Shown here piece by piece: positions 1 through 8,751 of a stretch of 64,000 nt of DNA. Both the position numbers and the translations under genes were made by a program. The stretch's first letter is position 1; every line of letters starts with the position of its first letter. Source of the DNA: RUG14223 sp051881075 (GTDB lineage: Bacteria > Bacillota > Clostridia > Oscillospirales > Acutalibacteraceae); the NCBI GenBank assembly GCA_051881075.1, contig JBJEPE010000028.1, positions 4,990 to 68,989 of the forward strand. Direction: 5' to 3'. The notes below the pieces were generated by a model. It worked only from the letters and a program-made list of their open reading frames with translations. It was not told the DNA's origin and did not search any database.

Positions 1-1034
1 GTCATACATACGGCAGTTGGAAAACGACCCGTGAGGCCACCTGTACTACCGACGGACTTCAAAAGCGTGTTTGCTCAAAGTGCGGCGATGAACAGACAAA
101 AACCATTGAAAAAACAGGACACTCATACGGTGATTGGAAAACAACAAGACAGCCGTCATGCAGCTCTGAGGGTTTAAGAGAGAGGGTTTGCTCCAAATGT
201 AATCATAAACAAACCGAGAGTATAGATAAAACAGAGCATAAATACGGTTCATGGGTTGTTAAGAAGAAATCAACCTGTGCAGAAGAAGGATATCAGGAAA
301 GAACCTGCTCAGTGTGTAAATATACACAAAAAGAGACAATAAAGAAAGAAGAGCATAACTTTGGGGAATGGTTTATTGTAAAGAACGCAACCTGTAAAGA
401 AGAGGGACTACGCAAGCACGTATGTAATGTTTGTAACACCGAGGAAACCGAGGTCATACCTACAAGCGAGGGTCACGACTACGGCGATTGGGAAATAACC
501 AAACAGCCTACCTGCACATCACAGGGCGAAAAGAAGCATACCTGTAAGATTTGTAATAAAACAGAGCGTCAGAGATTGCCTAAATCTAAAGATCATAATT
601 GGGGGGATTGGGTAGTTGTTAAGGATTCAACCTGCAGCGAAGTAGGAGAAAAAGTAAGAAAGTGTGATAGCTGCGGTACTGAAGAAACAGGCGAGATATC
701 AACTAAAGAACATAACTTAGGCGACTGGACCGTTATAACTAAGCCTACCCAAACCGAAAAGGGAGTACAGATGAGATGCTGTCAGAATGAGGACTGTGAC
801 TATCAGGAGTCAGAGGAAATCGCACCGCTCAGCAGCGTAACATCACAGCAGTCATCAAATTCCGATGATAAAAATGACGACTCAAACGGTACTAAGGTGT
901 TCTTCATTATATTTCTTATATGTGCCGCAGGCGTTGTAGCTTTTATAGTTATCAAGCGTGTTACGGGCGGAACTAAGAAAGAGAAAAGGGATAAGCCCTT
1001 AAAGATAAAAAGAACAAATAAAAAATATCAATAA
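1..1034 (+). CDS. Surface protein with seven Cys-pair repeats (5' end missing)
   Basis: The frame is open from base 3, so the gene starts before the window. About seven tandem repeats of 39-41 residues are visible. Each has an aromatic/Gly/Trp signature of the HxYGxW type (HTYGSW, HSYGDW, HKYGSW, HNFGEW, HDYGDW, HNWGDW, HNLGDW), then one Cys, a Gly, and a CxxC-like pair followed by acidic residues. The last repeat has a degenerate Cys pattern. A Ser/Asp-rich linker, one C-terminal membrane segment (VFFIIFLICAAGVVAFIVI) and a Lys/Arg tail follow, so the repeats should face outwards. Such modules occur in Clostridia surface proteins; their function is unknown and metal binding by the Cys pairs is inference. 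No LPxTG motif is seen. Confidence 0.8.
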   Translation, partial: HTYGSWKTTREATCTTDGLQKRVCSKCGDEQTKTIEKTGHSYGDWKTTRQPSCSSEGLRERVCSKCNHKQTESIDKTEHKYGSWVVKKKSTCAEEGYQERTCSVCKYTQKETIKKEEHNFGEWFIVKNATCKEEGLRKHVCNVCNTEETEVIPTSEGHDYGDWEITKQPTCTSQGEKKHTCKICNKTERQRLPKSKDHNWGDWVVVKDSTCSEVGEKVRKCDSCGTEETGEISTKEHNLGDWTVITKPTQTEKGVQMRCCQNEDCDYQESEEIAPLSSVTSQQSSNSDDKNDDSNGTKVFFIIFLICAAGVVAFIVIKRVTGGTKKEKRDKPLKIKRTNKKYQ

Positions 1035-1046
1035 TATAGATATTTC

Positions 1047-1079
1047 AAGTCCGCTAGGCTAATCTTAGCGGACTTTTTT
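1047..1079 (+). terminator. Rho-independent terminator
   Basis: A perfect 10-bp stem (AAGTCCGCTA / TAGCGGACTT) with a 9-nt loop runs into a T-tract, 13 nt after the stop codon of the Cys-repeat protein. Confidence 0.9.
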
Positions 1080-1199
1080 GCATAGCATAAATATTTGAAT
1101 TCACGGAACTTATCGGACAATAATGTATTATATATGCAATGGTTATCAATATATAGACGTTTCACTCATCAAACATTCCTATTTTTGCAAACCGCTTAA

Positions 1200-2531
1200 T
1201 TACCTGCATTTATGCTTTGCGTGAATATCACGTTTGAATATTACAAAAATTGCGGCGGATAAAAACATAAATATGATGTATTGCAATGCGGTTTCTTTGT
1301 CACCTGTAGCAGTATTTTGTGCGTGCAGCTCATCATAATATGATGTATCGCTGTATGGGGCGTCTGTATCTGTTGCGATATTGCTTCTCGGCATGGGATT
1401 AATATCTATTACATCTGAGGGCTTACTGTACCTGTATACATATCCGCATTCTTTGCAGGTATAAATAGTGTCGTTGCCGATTTGCTCGTTTACAAAGTTA
1501 TGTTCTGCTATAATTTTGATACCGCAGGGGCATATGCCGGTATGCTCAACCTCATCACTTTGCCATATTATGTCCTTATGCTTACAGTCTGTATAATGCG
1601 CTGAAAACGTTACGTCATTGTCGGGCATAGTAAAGGTAAGTTCGGTACTTTTTTTATCGAACTTGATATTCTTGTCATTACACAGCCAGTAGGTAAAAAG
1701 CTTACCGATATAGCTGTCACAGTTTATTGTTACCGTGTCGCCTGCGTAGTATGTTCCGGAACCGCTGCCGTTTGTAACGCTTAATGTGTGCTGTGTTGTA
1801 CGCCAGCCTGCATATATTACCTTACTGTTTTCAAGAGGGGCTTTTTCGTCATATACGGTTGACATACTGCTCTCATTGTACCACATGGTAAAAGCCCTGT
1901 GTGTGCAGGTAGGCGTATTCTTTATTTCAGGAACAGTTTTACTTTTGAATATTATTATGTCAAAGACCGACCTGTCCTCAGGTGTAAAATTATTTTTGCA
2001 GATAAGAACGTTATCAAGCGTCAGATAAAACGCACCGTCTGCCGTTATTGCTGTGTTATCGTCAGTTGTATGATTAAATGACGAATTACCCGTACTGTTA
2101 TCATTATATATAAATTCCGCATTCAGAGCATCGGCAAGCAAGGTTTGCTCTTCTGTAGCGCAGTCATATCTGACCAATTCGCCTTTCTTTGATTTCACAT
2201 TTACCGCTATTATGCTGTCGTCCGCAACTGCAAAGGTAATGCGGAAGTTGAAGCCGGATGTGCTATATATATCTACTATAGCATATCCTGCGGCATATAT
2301 TGCCTCGCTTCTTGTATGATGAGAGATTATCTGTTGTGTATCGTTTTCATAGGTAGCGACGATTGAAACACCGCTGAAGTCAAGCGCCTTATTCACTAAA
2401 TCATAACTCATTTTAAAATTATCTTGAGCTACAAGAGCTACACTCACAATATTATCTTTGGCACTTGCCGTTACTGATGAGCCTACTAATAGGCAAAAGG
2501 TCAATGCTATACTTAAAAACAACTTTTTCAT
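1200..2531 (-). CDS. Secreted, membrane-anchored InlB-B-repeat-like protein
   Basis: 443 residues. The N-terminus is a clear signal peptide (MKKLFLSIALTFCLLVG, Ala-rich cleavage region about residue 24). Around residues 240-315 there is a divergent InlB B-repeat-like module (YAGW, then a GTYYAGDTVTI stretch and TFTMPDNDVTFSAHY). It is followed by Cys-rich segments (CKHKDIIW, CPCG, TCKECGYVYR) that resemble the Cys-pair module of the convergent upstream gene. The C-terminus is TGDKETA, a hydrophobic helix and a basic tail, a sorting-signal-like layout without LPxTG. The ATG is preceded by AGGGAG. It is probably an adhesin or surface-exposed binding protein; no enzyme motif is seen. Confidence 0.75.
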   Translation of the reverse strand: MKKLFLSIALTFCLLVGSSVTASAKDNIVSVALVAQDNFKMSYDLVNKALDFSGVSIVATYENDTQQIISHHTRSEAIYAAGYAIVDIYSTSGFNFRITFAVADDSIIAVNVKSKKGELVRYDCATEEQTLLADALNAEFIYNDNSTGNSSFNHTTDDNTAITADGAFYLTLDNVLICKNNFTPEDRSVFDIIIFKSKTVPEIKNTPTCTHRAFTMWYNESSMSTVYDEKAPLENSKVIYAGWRTTQHTLSVTNGSGSGTYYAGDTVTINCDSYIGKLFTYWLCNDKNIKFDKKSTELTFTMPDNDVTFSAHYTDCKHKDIIWQSDEVEHTGICPCGIKIIAEHNFVNEQIGNDTIYTCKECGYVYRYSKPSDVIDINPMPRSNIATDTDAPYSDTSYYDELHAQNTATGDKETALQYIIFMFLSAAIFVIFKRDIHAKHKCR

Positions 2532-2689
2532 ATTATCGCTCCCTAAGATTTTTTGAATGTCAATGCCGTGTATTGATTTTGTATGTAAAGGTTAAATTAA
2601 TTTGTGGCATTGCCTTAACATTATATGATGCGAATAAGAAAAATATGACTGTATATGTGAGTATTATTTACTATTTTTTGAAAAAACAG

Positions 2690-2718
2690 TTGTCTATCTG
2701 ATAAAAGTATGATATAAT
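2690..2718 (+). promoter_or_regulatory. SigA-type promoter of thyX
   Basis: TTGTCT, a 17-bp spacer and TATAAT, about 45 bp upstream of the thyX start codon. Confidence 0.7.
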
Positions 2719-2763
2719 AAACTGATTATAGAATTAAGTAAAAAATAAAGTGGGGTTGTTTCA

Positions 2764-3528
2764 TTGAGCGCAAAGGTTACATTACTTACTTATACTCCTA
2801 TGCCTGAGCAAACTATAGCGTCTGCGGCAAGGCTGTGCTATAGCTCAGGAGATATAGACTCGGTACGCAGTAAGATTACTGATGAAAAGGCGGCATCATT
2901 TGTTGAGATGTTGGCTCAGATAGGACATGAAAGCCCTATTGAACACGCAAGCTTTACATTTGGAATAGAGGGTGTTTCACGCTCATTGCTTGCTCAGATA
3001 ACACGCCATAGAATAGCCTCGTTCAGTGTGCAGAGCCAACGGTATGTTAATGAAAATATGTTTGAATATGTTATTCCGCCATATATAGAGCAAGACCCAG
3101 TTGCCTGTGAGATTTACAAAAATTCAATGACAAGGGCACAGAATGACTATAATGCACTTGCCGATATACTTGCTAAATCACATAAAGAACGCCTTGTGTC
3201 AGAGGGACTTGACGAGCAGGAGGCAGAGAAAAAGGCGGAAAAAACTGCAATAGAGGACGCAAGGTTTGTATTACCGAATGCCTGCTGTACTAAGATGATA
3301 TGCACCTTTAATGCACGTAGCCTGCTTAATTTTTTTGCACATAGATGCTGTAACCGTGCACAATGGGAGATACGTGATGTAGCAGAGCAAATGCTAGCAT
3401 TGTGTAAGCAGGTAGCACCTGCGGTATTTAAAAATGCGGGGCCTTCATGTATAAGGGGTAATTGCCCTGAGGGTAAGATGTCCTGCGGCAAAAGCACACA
3501 GGTACGTGAAAAATACAGTAAATTATAA
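2764..3528 (+). CDS. thyX: Flavin-dependent thymidylate synthase ThyX
   Basis: Converts dUMP to dTMP using methylene-THF, FAD and NADPH. The ThyX signature RHR-x7-S-x-R is intact (RHRIASFSVQSQR, about residues 80-92). A second conserved part follows at FNARSLLNFFAHRCCNRAQWEIR. The 254-residue length suits the family. The start is TTG, with a GGGG-containing ribosome site in the right place. It is followed after 13 nt by thymidylate kinase, so the two successive steps of dTTP synthesis lie together. No thyA is seen in the window. Confidence 0.95.
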   Translation: MSAKVTLLTYTPMPEQTIASAARLCYSSGDIDSVRSKITDEKAASFVEMLAQIGHESPIEHASFTFGIEGVSRSLLAQITRHRIASFSVQSQRYVNENMFEYVIPPYIEQDPVACEIYKNSMTRAQNDYNALADILAKSHKERLVSEGLDEQEAEKKAEKTAIEDARFVLPNACCTKMICTFNARSLLNFFAHRCCNRAQWEIRDVAEQMLALCKQVAPAVFKNAGPSCIRGNCPEGKMSCGKSTQVREKYSKL

Positions 3529-3541
3529 AGGATATGATATC

Positions 3542-4210
3542 TTGAAAGGTAAGCTTATTGTTATAGAGGGACTTGACGGCAGCGGCAAGGCAACTCAGGC
3601 ACAGCTTTTGTATAATAGATTAAAAAAAGATAATGATAATTGCAAAAAAATCTCTTTCCCAGACTATGATAATCCTTCATCTGCTCTTGTTCAGATGTAT
3701 TTACACGGTGCGCTTGCCGATTCTCCGGAAAAGATAAATGCTTATGCGGCCTCATCATTTTATGCGGTTGACAGATATGCAAGCTATATGCAGTTCTGGA
3801 AAAAGGACTACGAAAACAAAGCTACGATAATTGCCGACAGATACACCACATCCAACGCCATATACCAGATGGTAAAACTGGAAAGAAGTAAGTGGGACGA
3901 TTTTTTGGGGTGGTTAGAGGACTACGAATATAATAAGCTTGGTATACCTAAGCCTGAGGCAGTTATATATCTTGATATGCCTATCGAGGTTTCACAAAAG
4001 CTAATGACGGAAAGATATAACGGTGATGAGAGCAAAAAGGATTTGCACGAGAAGAATATCAGATTTTTACATGATTGCTCTGTAGCGGCACTGTATGCGG
4101 CACAAAAGCTGGGTTGGAACATTATACATTGCTCAGAGAAGCTTAAACCGCATACTATAGACGACATACACGCAATGGTTTATGAAAATGCTAAGAATAT
4201 ATTAATATAA
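3542..4210 (+). CDS. tmk: Thymidylate kinase
   Basis: Phosphorylates dTMP to dTDP. It has a P-loop EGLDGSGK near residue 9 and the DR(Y) motif ADRYTTSNAIYQ of TMP kinases, followed by an acidic metal region near YLDMP. I chose the TTG at 3542 because AAAGGATATG lies just before it and the protein then starts MKGKLIVIEGLDG, as relatives do. An in-frame ATG at 3506 would add 12 residues and overlap thyX, but has no ribosome site. It acts directly after ThyX. Confidence 0.88.
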   Translation: MKGKLIVIEGLDGSGKATQAQLLYNRLKKDNDNCKKISFPDYDNPSSALVQMYLHGALADSPEKINAYAASSFYAVDRYASYMQFWKKDYENKATIIADRYTTSNAIYQMVKLERSKWDDFLGWLEDYEYNKLGIPKPEAVIYLDMPIEVSQKLMTERYNGDESKKDLHEKNIRFLHDCSVAALYAAQKLGWNIIHCSEKLKPHTIDDIHAMVYENAKNILI

Positions 4211-4221
4211 GAGGAAGATTT

Positions 4222-5112
4222 ATGCTTGAATTTAAAACTCCGGAATTAAGTGACGGCGATTGGGTGCGCAGCATTGCTGAAAGCTCAGATTATATGGGCA
4301 GCGATGCCGCATTTGGTACACTTTTTATATGGAGATTAAGATATAAATTTAAAATTTGTAAGTATAAGGAATTTATTATCAAGGAATGTTTAACGGATAA
4401 CGGTGAGCTTTGTTATACCTATCCTATGGGACACGGAGATATAAAGGATGCCGTGGACGCAGTTATTGCTCATGCACATGAAAAACAGGTTAAATTGCAC
4501 TTTACCTTACTTACTGACGATATGAAGAACCAGCTTGAAGAGTTTTATCCCGGTAAGTTTGTATTTGAAAGCATACGTGACAGCGCAGATTATATTTATT
4601 CTACAGAGAAGCTTGCAATGCTTACAGGCAGAAAGTATCATTCAAAGCGTAATCATATAGCTGCGTTTGAACAGAAGCACAGTGTTAGATATGAGAGGAT
4701 AACACCTGAGAATATGCACGTTGCACTTGACGTCTGCCGTAGCTGGTGCGCCGAAAACGGTTGTTCGGAAAATGCGCTTGACAGCGAATTTTGTGCTATA
4801 CGTGAAACGTTTAATAATTACGATAAGCTGGGCTTTATCGGCGCTATTATTTATGCTGACGATGTACCTGCCGCTATGACGGTAGGAGAGAGAATAAACT
4901 CTAAGATTTGTATAATACACTTTGAAAAAACTACTCCTGAGTTTAAAGGTGCTTATCCTGTTATAAACAGGGAATTTGTACGTAACGAGCTGATATCATA
5001 CCGGCTTGTTAATAGAGAAGAAGACATGGGAATTGAGGGATTGCGTAAAGCTAAGCTTTCGTATCGGCCAGAAATATTACTCGAAAAATTTGATGGGATA
5101 TTAATAGAATGA
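4222..5112 (+). CDS. DUF2156 (GNAT-fold) domain protein
   Basis: 296 residues. The pattern fits DUF2156, the domain related to the C-terminal part of MprF-type aminoacyl-phosphatidylglycerol synthases: an N-terminal block with TLFIWR, a central LAMLTGRKYHSKRNH segment and a C-terminal MGIEGLRKAKLSYRPE block. It lacks the membrane part of MprF, so it is a soluble stand-alone form whose substrate is unknown. AAGAGGAAG precedes the ATG. It overlaps the next GNAT gene by 4 nt (ATGA), so the two are translationally coupled. Confidence 0.8.
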   Translation: MLEFKTPELSDGDWVRSIAESSDYMGSDAAFGTLFIWRLRYKFKICKYKEFIIKECLTDNGELCYTYPMGHGDIKDAVDAVIAHAHEKQVKLHFTLLTDDMKNQLEEFYPGKFVFESIRDSADYIYSTEKLAMLTGRKYHSKRNHIAAFEQKHSVRYERITPENMHVALDVCRSWCAENGCSENALDSEFCAIRETFNNYDKLGFIGAIIYADDVPAAMTVGERINSKICIIHFEKTTPEFKGAYPVINREFVRNELISYRLVNREEDMGIEGLRKAKLSYRPEILLEKFDGILIE

Positions 5113-5972
5113 TAACGTTTAAAAAAGCTACCGAAAATGACAGCGAAAGCCTTATAAAAATATGGCATATATGCTTTAAAGATGATGTAAGTATTATACA
5201 GGATTTTTTAAGCAGAGGTTTTAATTCTTTTGTAGCGGAGATAGACGGAAAAGCTGTTGCAGCGTTACATTTGATAAATACGCAGATGGCGTATAACGGC
5301 AATACTATTGACGGTGTTTATCTATATGCCGCCGCCACCTTGCCCGAATATAGGGGTAGGGGTATTATGGGTGGACTTATAGACTATGCAAACCAAGAAG
5401 CTAAGCGAGAGGGTGCGAGCTTTTGTGCATTAATGCCGGCGGATCTGTCTTTATATGATTATTATAGGAAATTCGGTTATTTTGATTTCTTTAAAAGTGT
5501 TAATGTTACAAAAAGCGCAAAGCAACTGGACGAAATTTGCAAAAATGTAATCAATAACACAAAAGATTTATTTGACAATATCACTGATTTAAGGTTTAAT
5601 ATATATAACAAAAATAACGGCAATATTCTATGCAGTACGGAACACATAGACTACGCTGTTAAAATGTACAAACATTACGGAGGATGTCTTATCACGGCAA
5701 GCGGCGGATATATGATATGCAGCAGAGTAGATGAAACACAGGTGCAAATAATAGAATGTGCCTGTACACATAAGTCTTTACCGCAGCTTATATCAAAGCT
5801 GAGAAAAACGCTTGACGCACAAAGCTATGTTTTCAGACTTCCTGCAAATACACAATTTTTTGGCGGTGACGGAGATATATACTACAGCGGAATGTTAAAG
5901 CCGCTTAGAGATGAAGATATATTTATAAGTATTATAAATGCTAATCCCTATATGGGACTTACACTTGATTAA
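5109..5972 (+). CDS. GNAT N-acetyltransferase, Eis-like
   Basis: 287 residues. The N-terminal acetyl-CoA domain has the motif A segment ATLPEYRGRGIMGGL (about residues 72-86), followed by SFCALMPADLSLYDYYRKFGY. A longer C-terminal region after residue 130 is like the extended Eis/PF13527 acetyltransferases. The substrate is unknown. It is coupled to the upstream DUF2156 gene by a 4-nt overlap. Confidence 0.8.
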   Translation: MITFKKATENDSESLIKIWHICFKDDVSIIQDFLSRGFNSFVAEIDGKAVAALHLINTQMAYNGNTIDGVYLYAAATLPEYRGRGIMGGLIDYANQEAKREGASFCALMPADLSLYDYYRKFGYFDFFKSVNVTKSAKQLDEICKNVINNTKDLFDNITDLRFNIYNKNNGNILCSTEHIDYAVKMYKHYGGCLITASGGYMICSRVDETQVQIIECACTHKSLPQLISKLRKTLDAQSYVFRLPANTQFFGGDGDIYYSGMLKPLRDEDIFISIINANPYMGLTLD

Positions 5973-5987
5973 AGGAGGACACAGCGC

Positions 5988-6527
5988 ATGATATACGTTT
6001 TTTTGGCTGACGGCTTTGAAGAGATAGAGGCACTTGCTGTCGTTGATATTTTAAGACGTGCAGAGCTTGATGTAATCACGGTTGGTGTTGGAGGCAAAAA
6101 TATCACAGGTGCGCATAAGATAACGGTTTGCGCCGACATTGAGCAAAAAGAAGTTACTACTGACGACATGACTGCCGTTGTGTTGCCGGGTGGTATGCCG
6201 GGTACGCTCAATCTTGAAAAATCACCTATTGTCAGAGAGGCCGTTGAATATTGCGTCGAAAATGATTTATATACCTGTGCAATATGTGCCGCACCGTCAA
6301 TATTAGGTCATTGGGGTCACTTAAAGGGTAAAAGGGCAGTTTGCTTTCCGGGCTTTGAAAGCGAGCTAAAGGGCGCACAGAATACAGCCTCCTTTGTCGA
6401 GAAAGACGGAAATATAATCACAGCTAAGGGACCGGGGGCGGCAGTAGAGTTTGCTCTTGAAATTGCCAAGTGCCTTGCAGGTGAAGAAAAAAGTAATAGT
6501 ATAAGGATGTCGCTTCAATGCCCGTAA
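5988..6527 (+). CDS. DJ-1/PfpI family protein
   Basis: 179 residues. DJ-1 superfamily: the conserved Glu lies in DGFEEIEA (residues 9-16), the oxyanion PGGMPG at 67-72, and the nucleophile-elbow Cys100 in AICAAPSILG. Bacterial members are glyoxalase III/deglycase or chaperone-like enzymes; the exact activity cannot be told from sequence. The start follows AAAGGAGG. The 3' end overlaps the next gene by 10 nt. Confidence 0.88.
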   Translation: MIYVFLADGFEEIEALAVVDILRRAELDVITVGVGGKNITGAHKITVCADIEQKEVTTDDMTAVVLPGGMPGTLNLEKSPIVREAVEYCVENDLYTCAICAAPSILGHWGHLKGKRAVCFPGFESELKGAQNTASFVEKDGNIITAKGPGAAVEFALEIAKCLAGEEKSNSIRMSLQCP

Positions 6528-7120
6528 ATGATATACGTAAAGTTAAAGACAGAATAAGGCAGCGTTCACGTGGATTTCGTGAGAGATTAACACGTGAAGC
6601 TAAGGCAGATCTTGATAGAGCTATACTTGATAAGATAACCTCAATGCGGATATATACTGACAATAATTTGATTTTAACATATGTTTCAACTCCCATTGAG
6701 GTAGATACACGAGGGCTTATAAAGCGTGCTTTGGCTGATAATAAGACCGTGGCGGTACCTAAGTGCATTAAGGGTAGCCGTGATATGGAGTTCTATATTA
6801 TTAAGTCGCTTGACGACTTGGAAAAAGGGACTTTCGGAGTACTGGAGCCAAAGGCTGATGTATGTCAAAAGCTTACTGATACGGCACATAGCGTATGTAT
6901 AGTACCGGGACTTTCGTTTGATTGCAGTGGATACAGAGTAGGCTATGGCAAGGGATATTACGATAGATTTTTATCCGGTTACAGGGGTTACACGGTAGGT
7001 ATATGTTATAAACCGTGTGTAGAGTGGAGATTTCCACACGGCTTCTTTGATAAACCTGTTGACCTTTTGATAACTGAAAAATATATAAGAAAAACAACGA
7101 GAAATTCAAGAAAGGATTGA
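6518..7120 (+). CDS. 5-formyltetrahydrofolate cyclo-ligase
   Basis: 200 residues. The MTHFS/FAU1 signature is clear: an N-terminal basic helix, VAVPKC for the folate pocket, and the C-terminal GYRVGYGKGYYDRFL nucleotide-binding loop. It converts 5-formyl-THF to 5,10-methenyl-THF with ATP, which feeds the folate pool that ThyX uses. It overlaps the DJ-1 gene by 10 nt and lies 4 nt before mltG, so it is in one operon. Confidence 0.92.
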   Translation: MPVNDIRKVKDRIRQRSRGFRERLTREAKADLDRAILDKITSMRIYTDNNLILTYVSTPIEVDTRGLIKRALADNKTVAVPKCIKGSRDMEFYIIKSLDDLEKGTFGVLEPKADVCQKLTDTAHSVCIVPGLSFDCSGYRVGYGKGYYDRFLSGYRGYTVGICYKPCVEWRFPHGFFDKPVDLLITEKYIRKTTRNSRKD

Positions 7121-7124
7121 GCTT

Positions 7125-8633
7125 ATGAGTAACAGTTTGTATGATAACAACGATAATTTTTATAATGTCAATACAGACACAAACAGCGCAAATAAACAGC
7201 AAAGCAATACTCCTAAAACTCAGCAGGACAGTATAGCAAATAGCAGAGAGCAAAAGGTACGTAGCTTTAAGCTTCAGCTTGATGACTCATTTTATGAGGA
7301 TACATTCGGAGATGAAACACAGGGCAGCACATATGTTAAGCGTGATTTTTCACCGGATGCCGCCGAGAACATAACAAGCTATAGCAGTGATGAGAAAAAG
7401 GCAGAGGCAGAGGCGGCACAAGAGAAAGAACAGGAAAAGCCTAAGCTTACCAGAAAGGAAAAAAAGCTTATCAAAAAACGTCGTAAGGCTAAGGCACGTA
7501 AGTCAGGCTGTCTGTTTAAGATGGTATGGCTTGTAATGGTAGTCCTAGTCGGTGTCTTGGTAGGTCAGTTCTTAATGGTTGGCGTTAATGATATGCTTGC
7601 CATAAATCGTACAGATTCAAGCACTATAACCATTGATATATCTGATTCTAACAATCTTGACGCAATAGCCGATACCTTAGTAGATAACGGCATCATCAAC
7701 AATAAACAGTTCTTTAAGCTGTATGCAAAGCTTACAAACAATGACGCATACTTCTTACAGGGAACGTATGAGCTTCGCAAGAATATGGACTATCAGGCTA
7801 TAGCTGTATTTTTACAGACTAAGATAAACCGTATGGATACCGTTTCGGTACAGTTCTCAGAGGGTATGAATGTGCTTGAAATAGCCAAGAAGCTTGAAAA
7901 AAACGGGGTTTGTAATGCTGAGGAATTTTTAGCTATGGCTAATTCAAACGCATTTGATGAAGACTATCCGTTTATAGCTTCCATTAAGAATGCGTCTAAG
8001 AGATACTACAAGCTTGAGGGCTATTTATTCCCTGATACCTATGAATTTTATAAGAATGAAGATCCTGAATCGGTTATCAGACGTTTTCTTGCTAACTACC
8101 GTAATAAGATGTATGAAACCAAAACACGTGTAGAGGGCTTTGAAAAGAAGGTAAATATAGAGAAACAGGCAGATAAGATGGGTATGTCTATGGAAGATCT
8201 GCTCACGCTTGCGTCTATTATTCAGGCAGAGGCGGCTACAGAAGAAGATATGTACTATATTTCTTCTATTTTCCATAACAGACTTGATACTCTTGACAAT
8301 GACGGTGTAAGCATATTCGGTGAGGGCGGCTTGTGCTATCTCGGCTCAGATGCCACATATTACTACCCATACCGCAACAAGGCGTCTGTACCTAAAGAAA
8401 TACGCAAAAATTATGTAAGTAAGTACGATACTTATACTATTAATAAGGGATTGCCTGCCGGTCCGGTATGTAATCCGGGTATGGCGGCAATAAATGCGGC
8501 GTTGCATCCGTATGATACCGATTACTATTACTTCTGCCATAAGGCGTCAACAGACGGCTCTGCCGCTGAACCGTTCTATGCAAGAACCTATGACGTTCAT
8601 ACAGAAAACCTTTATGCCGCAGGCTTATTATAA
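7125..8633 (+). CDS. mltG: Endolytic murein transglycosylase MltG
   Basis: 502 residues. There is a long hydrophilic, Lys-rich cytoplasmic N-terminus (about 1-130) and one membrane segment (MVWLVMVVLVGVLVGQFLMV). An outer YceG/MltG domain follows, with EGYLFPDTYEF, the catalytic Glu in LASIIQAEA, and GLPAGPVCNPG. It cuts nascent peptidoglycan strands and so sets glycan chain length. The neighbourhood with a U32 protein and alaS is like the yrrL-yrrN/O-alaS region of Bacillus. The ATG is preceded by AGAAAGGA. Confidence 0.93.
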   Translation: MSNSLYDNNDNFYNVNTDTNSANKQQSNTPKTQQDSIANSREQKVRSFKLQLDDSFYEDTFGDETQGSTYVKRDFSPDAAENITSYSSDEKKAEAEAAQEKEQEKPKLTRKEKKLIKKRRKAKARKSGCLFKMVWLVMVVLVGVLVGQFLMVGVNDMLAINRTDSSTITIDISDSNNLDAIADTLVDNGIINNKQFFKLYAKLTNNDAYFLQGTYELRKNMDYQAIAVFLQTKINRMDTVSVQFSEGMNVLEIAKKLEKNGVCNAEEFLAMANSNAFDEDYPFIASIKNASKRYYKLEGYLFPDTYEFYKNEDPESVIRRFLANYRNKMYETKTRVEGFEKKVNIEKQADKMGMSMEDLLTLASIIQAEAATEEDMYYISSIFHNRLDTLDNDGVSIFGEGGLCYLGSDATYYYPYRNKASVPKEIRKNYVSKYDTYTINKGLPAGPVCNPGMAAINAALHPYDTDYYYFCHKASTDGSAAEPFYARTYDVHTENLYAAGLL

Positions 8634-8649
8634 TTAATAAAAATCGCTC

Positions 8650-8694
8650 AAGGCTGTCGGGCAAGGCTTTTGTGCCTTGCTTCGGCTATGCCTT
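8650..8694. other. Imperfect hairpin between mltG and the U32 gene
   Basis: The inner stem GCAAGGC/GCCTTGC has a 6-nt loop and is flanked by an outer AAGGC/GCCTT pair. No strong T-tract follows, so termination is uncertain; it may be an attenuator or a spacer structure. Confidence 0.45.
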
Positions 8695-8751
8695 GTTTGC
8701 GCTTTTCAGGAAAATATTTTTTCTCATAATTTTTTTTGAAAGACTGATTGT

